Source of the DNA: Archangium lansingense
Lineage (GTDB): Bacteria > Myxococcota > Myxococcia > Myxococcales > Myxococcaceae
Assembly: GCF_026626635.1 (NCBI RefSeq)
Contig: NZ_JAPNKA010000001.1
Span: 3,968,001 to 4,032,000, forward strand
Reading direction: 5' to 3'
Length of the DNA stretch: 64,000 nt
Shown in pieces: positions 17,672 to 25,414 of the stretch; the stretch's first letter is position 1; each line of letters opens with the position of its first letter. Below the pieces are notes generated by a model. It made no database searches. It had not been told where the DNA came from and worked only from the letters and a program-made list of their open reading frames with translations. The translations under genes and the position numbers were made by a program.

Positions 17672-18418
17672 ATCTGGCACTTCAGCGATTGGAAGCTGCT
17701 GGCGAAGCAACTCAAGAAGGGCTTCGAGTACGGCAAGCAGCGCTGCACGGCCTACCCGCGCTTCGTGGTGGAACGCGGCCTGGTACCTCACTTCCTCGAG
17801 ATGAACCTGCCCGTGCTCGCGTCGCTGAAGGTGGGCCACCCGTTGGTGGGAGAGAAGCCGGACGCGGCGCCCCCCTCGGTCGATTTCGGACCCCTCATCA
17901 ACAGCCAGAAGGTCGAGGAGCTGCACGCCATGATGAGCGAGGCCGAGTCCAAGGGAGCCATCCCCTTGTACAAGTGCCGGCTGGAGCCGGACATGTTCCT
18001 GCCGGGCCAGGACGTGTCGGCCTACATGGGGCCCTGCTCCTTCCTCCACGTGCCGAGGAACTGCCGCCTCTACCACAACGAGCCCTTCGGCCCGGTGGAC
18101 TCCATCGTCGTCGTGGACACGGAGGAGGAGTTCGTCACGGAGATGAACGTCTCCAACGGAGCGCTCATGGCCTCCATCGCCTGTGACGAGCCCGAGACGG
18201 CCCGGCGCATCGCCTCCGAGCTGCGCGCCTTCAAGGTGGGCATCAACGCCGTGCGCTCCCGCGGTGACCGGGAGGAGACCTTCGGCGGTATCGGCCAGTC
18301 CTGGCAGGGCTGCTTCGTGGGAGGCACCTACCTGGTACAGGCCGTGACCCAGGGCGCCCCTGGCGAGCGGCTCTTCGGCAACTTCCCCGACTACACGTTG
18401 CTGCCGGAGAAGCGTTAG
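17672..18418 (+). pseudogene. Aldehyde dehydrogenase, N-terminally truncated
   Basis: An open frame without a start begins right at the transposon end and reads WHFSDWKLLAKQLKKGFEYG then KQRCTAYPRFVV, containing the catalytic-Cys motif (QRCTA). It continues as the C-terminal half of an ALDH: VDFGPLINSQKVEEL, GQDVSAYMGPCSFL, YHNEPFGPVDSIVVVDTEEE and the C-terminal GGTYLVQAV. The NAD-binding domain and the Glu general base (about 250 residues) are missing. A shorter product could start at GTG 17765 but would lack the catalytic Cys. Confidence 0.85.
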
Positions 18419-18565
18419 GGGCCTGCTCGTCGCTAGGAGCTTGTCGGCGAATCGGACAGAGGTGCGGTAGCGCATAACAGGTGCTATCCGGCGCCATAGG
18501 CGCAGAGGTTCTGGGGGGCGTGGATGATGCGGCCCATGGTCGCCCGCCTCGCGGCGACCTCGCCG

Positions 18566-19069
18566 CTACGCGGCCTGAGTGGCAAGGCTGGGAAGCTCCC
18601 AGCCCTGCTTCCACAGCTTCTTGAGGTTATGGACGGTGCACGCCAGCGAGAATTCCCCTCGTACCTTGGAGAGGCCTCGCAGCGAGAAGCGTGGCAGCAC
18701 TCCGTTCTTCACCTGCCCAATCACCGGCTCGGCCGTCACCTTGCGCCGCGCGTATGCCTTGCGCCCCCGCTTCGTCAAAAGCTTGCGCTTCATGCGCTTC
18801 ATGCGCTCCTTGAAGCTCAGGTCAGCCGGCGGGCGCCCTCGCGGTGCCGGCGGCGCCTCCTCCCCATGCTTGCTGCGCCCGGTGGCGATGAAGCACTCCA
18901 CGCCTTTGTCCTCTACCTTCTCAATGTCCTCCTGGCACAGGTAGCCCGAGTCCGCGCTCAGCTCCTCGGCCACGAGTCCCGTGTTGGCCTCTACCTGTTC
19001 CACAATGGGAGTCAGCTGACGCGCATCGTTGGCGCTCTGCCCCACCTCCTGCGCCACTATCAGCTGCGT
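18566..19069 (-). pseudogene. IS1182-type transposase, 3' fragment
   Basis: The C-terminal about 165 residues of a DDE transposase: IVAQEVGQSANDARQL, EELSADSGYLCQEDIEKVED with the second catalytic Asp, and KVTAEPVIGQVKNGVLPRFSLRGLSKVRGEFSLACTVHNLKKLW with the catalytic Glu region. The 5' part, including the first Asp, is cut off at 19070 by the IS91-type terminus. The stretch 18419-18565 between it and the ALDH fragment is empty. Confidence 0.85.
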
Positions 19070-19346
19070 GGAGTATAGGCCGGATGGGAGCCCTGTTGCG
19101 TGCGAGGGCCGGGGTAGGTGGTGGGCCAGGAGGGCCTTGCGACATGCGCTGGAGGGTGAAGGAGGCCCGCCAAGGAGGACTGCACGTCGCGCACCAGGCG
19201 CACCACGGCCGTGCGCGGGCGAGCGGTTGCCGCGAGCTGCTCGAGAGGGTGAGACCCACAGCCGAGAGTGACTCCCAGAGAGCCTGCTGCGCTGGCCCCA
19301 TCGCCTCAGCCAGGCGCGGCGGCTGCTCGGGCAGCTGAAGGTGAGC
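19070..19346 (-). mobile_element. IS91-type element end, copy 4
   Basis: The terminus GGAGTATAGGCCGGATGGGAG at 19070 is followed by the same roughly 270 bp as at 29065-29340, including the antisense of EALGPAQQALWE. Here the transposase stop codon has mutated (TGGGAGTCACT instead of TGGGAGTAACT). Everything beyond the last 20 codons of the transposase is gone. Between 19347 and 19451 no gene is seen. Confidence 0.65.
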
Positions 19347-19451
19347 GCGCTGGCGGAGGGAGGTTCCAGCCCCACTTCAGTGACTGAGCGTGAATGTGTA
19401 GTGGCTCAAGCGGATTCCGCAAGGCGCGGTTTCACTGAAGGTCATTCTCAT

Positions 19452-20025
19452 CCAACACTCCGAGAGTTCCCGCCTCATCGAAGAGGGGCTGGAGGTCGGG
19501 TGCCAGGGCAACGCTGGCCTCCCGTCTGAAGACGGGCAGCCTCCGCGTGAGGAGTCCGCGCTCCCGCTGCGGCGGCGCTGCGCGACTTCCCCGAGGAGGC
19601 CGCGTTCCTGTGCAACGCGGCCTGTCTCGCCTTCTTTCTGGGGCGTGGAGCGGAGGCACGGGCCCTGAGCGCGGAAACTCATCCGCGCGGTGCCTTGAGC
19701 GTTACCTTCATGGCTCGCGAGGCCGTAGGAGCCTCCAGGCGAGGGGCATCCCCAGGCCGGCGAGGGTGGCCTTGAGCAACCCACCGGGGAGGAAGGGCAG
19801 GAAGCCCTTGTGCAGGGCCGTGGCGAAGTCGAGCGGGGCCGCCACACAGAGCCAGGGCACGCCGATGGCCAGGATGACGAGCTGGCCCGCGAGGAAGAGC
19901 GGGACCGCCTTCCACGCCACCCTGTCGAAGCCGTGCCGCGCCGCGAGGCCCACGAGGAAGGCCGCGGGGATGAAGCCCACCAGGTAGCCGCCGGTCGGCC
20001 CGAGCACCTGTGTCCAGCCGCTGGC
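19452..20025. repeat. 574-bp bioY region, donor copy
   Basis: This matches 15030-15603. It is likely the source, because the bioY gene here continues intact beyond the right border to 20310. The 255 bp downstream of bioY (19452-19707) contain no convincing gene on either strand. Confidence 0.93.
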
Positions 20026-20310
20026 CCCCTTGGAATAGAACGGCAGTCCCACCGCCCCGAGCAGGACGTAGGCGAGTTGCCCGGCCATGCCACGCACGGG
20101 CCCGAGCGCGGCGGCCGTGAGGACGACCGCGAGCGTCTGGCCCGTGATGGGCACCGGGGAGCCCGGCACCTCGATGGCGACCTGCGCGAGCAACGCGGTG
20201 AACAGCGCGGTGCCAAGCACGAGCGCCCCATCATGGACGCGCGTGCGGGCGAAGACGTCGGCCAGGACGAGCCTACCGGAAGTGGTTCGCGAGAATTGGA
20301 GTCGATCCAT
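19708..20310 (-). CDS. bioY: BioY biotin transporter S component
   Basis: A 200-residue integral membrane protein of the BioY family. It has VPGSPVPITGQTLAVVLTAAALGPVRG in the biotin-binding region, VLGPTGGYLVGFIPAAFLVGLAA, the second conserved element, and roughly six hydrophobic helices. BioY binds biotin in the membrane and works alone or with the ECF ATPases BioM and BioN. Neither bioM nor bioN is adjacent. The N terminus MDRLQFSRTTSGRLVLADVFAR follows an ATG at 20310. A truncated second copy lies at 15286-15603. Confidence 0.93.
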   Translation of the reverse strand: MDRLQFSRTTSGRLVLADVFARTRVHDGALVLGTALFTALLAQVAIEVPGSPVPITGQTLAVVLTAAALGPVRGMAGQLAYVLLGAVGLPFYSKGASGWTQVLGPTGGYLVGFIPAAFLVGLAARHGFDRVAWKAVPLFLAGQLVILAIGVPWLCVAAPLDFATALHKGFLPFLPGGLLKATLAGLGMPLAWRLLRPREP

Positions 20311-20507
20311 CGGGCCCGGTCCCTTCGTAGCATCCCTCGTGCTCCGCCATCACGGTGCGCGATAGCTCGAAATCCCGCGGCGGCGCCTCCCCCGACCGCC
20401 CGCCTGCAGGGCTCGCCCCTGCGTGTGGCTGCGGGGACACACCCGGCCTACGCCCCGAGGAGTTCCGGAGGGTTACACAGCCCTCCGGGGCTGGCCCACG
20501 GGCTGCA

Positions 20508-20975
20508 ATGCACCCGGGGCATGAACTCACTTACACCGCGCTGCGGAAGTTCCCCGCCGTCGAGCAGCGCGGCGATTACGTCCACGTCGTCATCGACGCT
20601 CGGACGAACGAGCGGGCGTGGCTGCGCCTCAACAAGGACAACGGGAAGAAGCCCCAGGTGGGCATCACCTCGTTCGCCTCACGGGAGTGGGCCTGGTCGG
20701 GCATCGAAGTCCAGCACCTGGCCCCGAAGTCGGAGACGCGGCTGTACAGCGCACCCAGGCAGGAGGCCCGCTGGCATTCCCTTTCCCCGTCCCGTCCCGC
20801 GCGCAGGGAGGGAGCCGTGGTGGGCGACCTGCGCATCATCAAGACGCACGGGAACTTCATGCAGGTGGGCGAGCTGCTCAGTCTGGATGAAGAGCTCGCC
20901 CCGGTGGGCTGGGTTCCCATCAACGATGAGAACGGCGTGCTCCTCATCTGGCCGGTGTACGCGCCGATGTGCTGA
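20508..20975 (+). CDS. Hypothetical protein
   Basis: A 155-residue protein from ATG 20508 (MHPGHELTYTALRKFPAVEQ). It is beta-rich with ERAWLRLNKDNGKKP and two similar segments, VHVVIDARTNERAWLRL and LRIIKTHGNFMQVGELLS, that resemble SH3-like tandem units. The open frame extends to 20355, but that upstream part is proline/glycine-rich and looks non-coding. No signal peptide is visible, and the gene may have lost its 5' end in the adjoining rearrangement. No family recognised. Confidence 0.55.
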   Translation: MHPGHELTYTALRKFPAVEQRGDYVHVVIDARTNERAWLRLNKDNGKKPQVGITSFASREWAWSGIEVQHLAPKSETRLYSAPRQEARWHSLSPSRPARREGAVVGDLRIIKTHGNFMQVGELLSLDEELAPVGWVPINDENGVLLIWPVYAPMC

Positions 20976-21020
20976 GCGCCCTGCTCGACGTCTCAACGCG
21001 TGGCACGAAACGGGTGATGG

Positions 21021-21555
21021 ATGCGGCGAATCGACGGAGTCAGGCTTCTGGGCGTCATGGCATGGCTGGGGACCACGGTGGCGCTCGCTGGCCCCCAGAA
21101 TGGTGAAGGGAGTCCAGGCCGCGTGCCCCACCTGGGTCGAGCAGAAGAGCAAGGCCGTGAACCTGCAGCGGACGGTGAAGGGCAAGGGACTCACGCTGAC
21201 GGTGGTGGAGCTCGCCTGGCCCGAGGAGCCGGAGGCCTCGGACCTGTCGTTCACGTCCGTTCCCGTGCGGTGGTTGAGCGTGGTGGCTCGCGACGGCGCG
21301 GGAGCATTGCTCGGCGTGTATTCGAAGAAGGACGAGTACTCCCTGGCCGGTTCCCGAGCCGTGGGGTGCAGGACGGAGGTGAAGTCGGCGCGCAAGGACA
21401 CGGTCGTGCTGGAGCGCACCTGTAAAGGCTCCTCGGGCGCCTGCGACACCGATCCGGGCGAGCGGTGGCGAGTCACCGTGCGCTGGAACGGGAAGGCCTT
21501 CATCCCCGAGGAGAAGCTGCTCGCGAAGTGGGAAGCGAAGAACTGCGCCGAGTAG
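21021..21555 (+). pseudogene. Small secreted protein with a frameshift
   Basis: ATG 21021 opens a clean signal peptide, MRRIDGVRLLGVMAWLGTT then VALAGPQ. The mature part, however, lies in another frame from about 21105: VQAACPTWVEQKSKAVNLQR through DKDTVVLERTCKGSSGACD-like and KAFIPEEKLLAKWEAKNCAE. The switch occurs at the run GGCCCCC (21091-21097), a likely one-base indel that is either real or a sequencing error. With it repaired the product would be about 170 residues with four cysteines. No family recognised. Confidence 0.6.
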
Positions 21556-21654
21556 CGTTCTTATACGCCGTTGTTCGGGCCTCTCAGGAGGTGCCAGAGC
21601 CGACGCGGCAAGTTCCGAGCGTAGGAGCCCGCCCGCCGGGCGAGCCAGGGAAGG

Positions 21655-21711
21655 TGTCAAAGGACTCGTTCCGACATCTCGTCTCCTACTAATCGTCTGA
21701 CACCCTTCCTG
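21655..21711. repeat. Dispersed palindromic repeat, copy C
   Basis: GGTGTCAAAGGACTCGTT at the left and ACTAATCGTCTGACACC at the right form the terminal inverted repeat also seen at 2737 and 8836. It lies in the 21556-21878 intergenic stretch, which holds nothing else. Confidence 0.7.
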
Positions 21712-21878
21712 GCTCCTCGAGGTGCTGACGGCGAACTGTGGCGGGGATTCTTCCTGGCCCGCTCCGGCGTGCGGCGAGGAGGACGGGCCTCCTCGGGGGA
21801 ACGGCTCCTGGTGCGAGCGGTGGAAGACGCTGTGCCCACCCCAGGAGGGGTGAGCCTTCCCTCAGGAGGGACAGCGCC

Positions 21879-23159
21879 TCACGGGCACGCGGCGGAGCGG
21901 ACGGGCGAGTGGGTGCGGGTGCCGGTCTCGTCGATCTGGAACGTGGTGCCCGCGATGGGCCCGGACACGGCGCGCGCCGTGGCGATGAAGGTGGAGGGGC
22001 CCGTCAGCTCGACGTGGTAGATGAAGCGGCACCCACCGAGCCAGGAGCTGTCCGGACTCGTGGGGCGCGTGCCATCCGTGCAACTCAGGGGCAGGAAGCC
22101 CAGCTCCGCGAAGTTGCTCGAGTACCGATCCTTCTCCTGGAAGATGGCCCGCTCCGTCGTGTAGAGGGCCTGGATGTGGATGAGGCCCTCCTCCTCCTGG
22201 ACGTCGCACACGGACCGGGTGGGCTCCCGCTCTTCCCAGGCGATGTAGCGGCGCACCCCGGAGCGCTCGATCCAGAAGACGATGGTCTGGAACGAGGGCG
22301 AGCCGATCTGCAGTGTGACGTCCGCGACCGGAGTGCCCGCGGCCCCTTGCGCGGTGACCGTGAAGGAGGGCGTGGGCGAACCCGTCACCGACGACACTTG
22401 GTAGGCGAAGTGACAGCCCGCCACCCAGTCGGGTCCAGGCAGGGGCGCACTCGAGCCATCCGTACAGCCCATGGGCACGAAACCCGCCTGCAGGAGGGTG
22501 CTCGGATACTGGTCCCTCTCGAAGAAGGATGCCCGCATCGCCAAGAAGGCGTGGCCCATGTTCTCGACGGCTTCGAACTCCTGAGCGGAGAAGGACCCGG
22601 TGGGCCGGCACTCGTTCCAGTCGACGTAGCGGCGCACCCCGGAGTGCTCCAGCCAGAAGAAGATGCCCTGGCTCGGGCTCGAGCCGATCTGCAGCGTCAT
22701 GTCCGCGGCCGGAGTGCCCGTGGCGCCCTGGGCGATGGCGGCGAAGGACGAACCCGGCGGACCCGTCACGGACGTCACTTGATAGGCGAACTGGCAGCCC
22801 GCCACCTGGCCGGGTCCGGGCACTGGCGCACGCGAGCCATCCGCGCACGCGGCGGGCGAGAAGCCCACCTCCGCCAGGTCCTGTGAATAGCGATCCCTCT
22901 CCTGGAGGAAGGACCGCTGCGCCTCGAACAGCGCCCGCATCCCGCGGATGCCCTCGCAGTCGAGCTCCCCACTGACCCCACCGTCCCCACTGTCCCCACT
23001 GTCTCCACCGTCCCCGCTGACTCCACCGTCCCCGCTGTCTCCACCGAGTCCACCGTCCCCGCTGTCGACGGGGAGGGTCTCCGGCATGGTCACCTGGGCC
23101 TTCGTCCCGCACCCGCACAGCGCTCCCACCACGAGCAGCCACCGCATCCCACGCATCAT
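21879..23159 (-). CDS. Lipoprotein with three tandem pilin-like repeats
   Basis: The 426-residue protein starts at ATG 23159, seven bases after AGGAGG, and reads MMRGMRWLLVVGALCGC, a lipoprotein signal. After a GDGG/SGDSGDGG linker it has three tandem units of about 120 residues, each beginning with a helix like ALFEAQRSFLQERDRYSQDL and a turn (AEVGFSPAAC, LQAGFVPMGC, AELGFLPLSC), followed by strands with VAGCxFAYQV and TLQIGS. This resembles the globular domain of myxobacterial type IV prepilins, whose first motif is (A/S)xQxAYxxEKDxYSxxLxxxGF. No prepilin peptidase site is present, so it would be a lipid-anchored protein built of pilin-like folds. It could bind pili; that is inference. Confidence 0.82.
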   Translation of the reverse strand: MMRGMRWLLVVGALCGCGTKAQVTMPETLPVDSGDGGLGGDSGDGGVSGDGGDSGDSGDGGVSGELDCEGIRGMRALFEAQRSFLQERDRYSQDLAEVGFSPAACADGSRAPVPGPGQVAGCQFAYQVTSVTGPPGSSFAAIAQGATGTPAADMTLQIGSSPSQGIFFWLEHSGVRRYVDWNECRPTGSFSAQEFEAVENMGHAFLAMRASFFERDQYPSTLLQAGFVPMGCTDGSSAPLPGPDWVAGCHFAYQVSSVTGSPTPSFTVTAQGAAGTPVADVTLQIGSPSFQTIVFWIERSGVRRYIAWEEREPTRSVCDVQEEEGLIHIQALYTTERAIFQEKDRYSSNFAELGFLPLSCTDGTRPTSPDSSWLGGCRFIYHVELTGPSTFIATARAVSGPIAGTTFQIDETGTRTHSPVRSAACP

Positions 23160-23233
23160 GTGAACCTCCTCCATCCCCGCTCCTGTCACCTGTGGACACC
23201 CGACGTCAATACGGGTTCCTCGCAAGAGGGTGC

Positions 23234-23566
23234 TCACGCGGCCAATTGCTCGACGACCCCGCGCAGCGCGGAGACGGAGGCGCTGCGAAGATAGACGATG
23301 GGCGCGCCGTCCACCGCGAGGCTCCGCACCTGATCGCGGAGCGAGTGGGAGACCATGCTCACGATAATCACCACGAGCGCGACCTTGCCGAGGCCGCGCC
23401 GCGCACCCGGCGGCAGCCGGTTTTCGTAATGGCGCAGCAACCAGCCGCGCCCCTCCACGACGTCACGGTAGCGATCCGACATTCCCCCGCTGCCGCCGAT
23501 AACAAGCACCGTGCGGTTCGTCTGTTCTCTCTTGTCATAATCGCGAGATCGCGGTTCCGAGGACAT
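23234..23566 (-). CDS. DUF2325 domain protein
   Basis: The 110-residue protein matches the DUF2325 family: VLVIGGSGGMSDRYRDVVEGRGWLLRHYENR, then VALVVIIVSMVSHSLRDQVRSLAVDGAPIVYLRSASVSALR. The fold is a small Rossmann-like nucleotide-binding domain. Family members are often encoded near mobile elements or redox genes and have no firm function. The start is ATG 23566. A deleted copy of the last 40 codons is at 8897-9019. Confidence 0.85.
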   Translation of the reverse strand: MSSEPRSRDYDKREQTNRTVLVIGGSGGMSDRYRDVVEGRGWLLRHYENRLPPGARRGLGKVALVVIIVSMVSHSLRDQVRSLAVDGAPIVYLRSASVSALRGVVEQLAA

Positions 23567-23692
23567 GCCCGCCTCAATCGCAAAACGCGAGCCAACGCCC
23601 AGGCGCGCTGTCTTGCCTCGTATTTGCTGCGCACAGGGCTGAGCGAGGTTTTATTCCTCGTCATAATGACGCTGAGCCCGAGGTGGACTCTG

Positions 23693-23815
23693 TCATGTTG
23701 TCACGTACGCCAAGACCCGCCCCCTGCCTCCACACCTCAAGCAAGCGAACACGTCCAGTGCGAACGTCCTGCGTAGCGGACCGGCCTGGTCCAATCGTGG
23801 TGTGAGCTCCTTCTT
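23693..23815 (-). pseudogene. IS91-type transposase C-terminal fragment
   Basis: The minus strand reads LTPRLDQAGPLRRTFALDVF then ACLRCGGRGRVLAYVT before a stop at 23693. This is the zinc-binding C-terminal region (CxxCGGxxRVLA) conserved in IS91/Tnp32-type rolling-circle transposases. The catalytic Tyr domain is absent. The upstream continuation of the open frame is non-homologous. A shorter version is fused to DUF2325 debris at 9021-9080. Confidence 0.75.
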
Positions 23816-24030
23816 CGGCTCCTCCACCGTCGCGGCAAAGGACGGGCTCTCGCCCCTCTGCACCAGCCCTCCACCCTCGACACAGCCTCTCTCCATCTCA
23901 TGCTCATCCGGCGCACGTGGGGTCGCCATTCCGGTCACGCCGCCGTCACGCCCCTCGAGGGAGAACACGTGCGCTCAGGCCGGTGGAGCAACGACAACGC
24001 GTATTCGCGAAGACAAGGGGCTACGACATC

Positions 24031-24963
24031 ATGAAGAAGATTCAATGGAGAGGAACCGTGGAGTTGCTGCTGGCGGCGCAGGTGCTGGCGGTGGGCTGCG
24101 GGCCCACGCAGGAGTTCCACGCGCCGCCAGCCCTCGCCAGCCAGACCCATGAGATTCGGATTGCCAACGGGCTGTCCACGAACGGGCTGTCCACGAACGG
24201 GCTGTCCACGAACGGGCTGTCCACCAACGGGCTGTCCACCAACGGGCTGTCCACCAACGGAGTGAACACGGCCGCGTTCGCGACGTGGTTCCAGCAAGAC
24301 CGGGAGCTGAACGACACGCTGATGCAGTACGTGGTGCGCTGTGGCGTGCCGAATGGCCAGAGCGTCTCCTACACGGACCCGAGCACGGCGCAGAGCTACA
24401 CCTGGCAGGGGCTGCTGGGCCTCACGCCGGGGTGGGTGGGTGGCGCGCCGGTGACGCAGGCGGAGCAGCAGGTGATGACGGCGTGCCTGGCGGCGCACGT
24501 GAACAAGTACGGGATGAGCGTTCCACTGTCCGTACTGGGGCGGAACACGGTGGGGGAGGAGATCGAGTACAGCCAGCAAGAGCTGGAGACCTACTCACGG
24601 ACCGAGGGGTGCTTCTTCGGCAATCTCTTCACGGGCGAGGGCTTCTTCGTGGGGAGGGAGGGAAGTGTCCTGGAGGACGCGGAGAGCTCGCTGCGCGCCT
24701 GCGCCCTGATGCCCAACACCACCAAATCCGAGTGCGATCCGGTGGCGTACGTCGGAACGTGCGAGAGCCTGTGCACGCGAGAGGGCACCCAGCCGTACTA
24801 CACGAGCTGCACGCTGAACGGACACACGTACCTGCCCATCACCACGAGGCTGATGCCCGAGCAGGTGTATCGGTGCGGGGACGGGGTGTGCCAGTGGACC
24901 GAGCAGTGCGGCAGTGGGACGACGCGTGACAGCTGCGCGGCGGACTGCGGCACCTGCTCCTGA
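24031..24963 (+). CDS. NGLST-repeat lipoprotein, copy 2
   Basis: The 310-residue protein is identical to the product of 9270-10172 except for the repeat tract: six NGLST units precede NGV here instead of four, encoded by 15-bp units AACGGGCTGTCCAC(C/G) at about 24168-24258. The lipobox is AVGC. The upstream 60 bp, including the start region GCTACGACATCATGAAG, is also identical, so both copies should share any expression signal. Function unknown. Confidence 0.9.
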   Translation: MKKIQWRGTVELLLAAQVLAVGCGPTQEFHAPPALASQTHEIRIANGLSTNGLSTNGLSTNGLSTNGLSTNGLSTNGVNTAAFATWFQQDRELNDTLMQYVVRCGVPNGQSVSYTDPSTAQSYTWQGLLGLTPGWVGGAPVTQAEQQVMTACLAAHVNKYGMSVPLSVLGRNTVGEEIEYSQQELETYSRTEGCFFGNLFTGEGFFVGREGSVLEDAESSLRACALMPNTTKSECDPVAYVGTCESLCTREGTQPYYTSCTLNGHTYLPITTRLMPEQVYRCGDGVCQWTEQCGSGTTRDSCAADCGTCS

Positions 24964-25088
24964 ATGTTCATGCCGTCGGACTGGACGTTGAATCCGCCGC
25001 GCCCGCTCCCGGAGGTCTGCAGGGGTCCTGCGGTGGCCTTGCCGGCGGAGTTGGAGACCACGAGCTGCGCCCGCGCTGAACGAACACG

Positions 25089-25274
25089 GTGCTGCTCGAG
25101 GAAACCGTCAGCGTGCTCGGGCGCCGGGTGATTGCCCGGGTGGAGGGCGGCAAGTTCTGCTCCGAGTGCGGCAAGCCACTGGCGGCGGCCAAGGTGCACT
25201 GCACCCAGTTCGGTACGGAGATGAATCCCACCGCGCGCTTCCGCGGCGAGTGCGGACCTCCCCGGGGTAGCTGA
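25089..25274 (+). pseudogene. Degenerate zinc-ribbon protein C terminus
   Basis: The frame contains GKFCSECGKPLAAAKVHCTQFGTEMN then PTARFRGECG, two zinc ribbons in which one Cys of the second knuckle has become Phe and one of the third has become Arg. Such ribbons end SPFH/virion-core-type and similar proteins. No upstream body is present: the flanking 24964-25088 holds a different minus-strand fragment (VVSNSAGKATAGPLQTSGSG). It looks like the eroded tail of a longer gene. 25275-25414 is empty. Confidence 0.45.
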
Positions 25275-25414
25275 GCGCCCGGCCGAAGAACCCGCCCCCG
25301 TGCTGCTCACACGCGGGCGGGACTCCCAATGCGTTCCCTGTGGCCTCATCGAAGGTCATGGATGAGGCCACCGGTGTACCGGCACTGAGCGTGCCGGCCA
25401 CCCAGGGAGCCGCC

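Larger units (their letters stand above)
23232..24965. repeat. Segmental duplication, copy 2 (complete version)
   Basis: This is the full-length counterpart of 8895-10174. It contains an intact DUF2325 gene, an IS91 transposase fragment and the NGLST lipoprotein gene. Confidence 0.9.
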
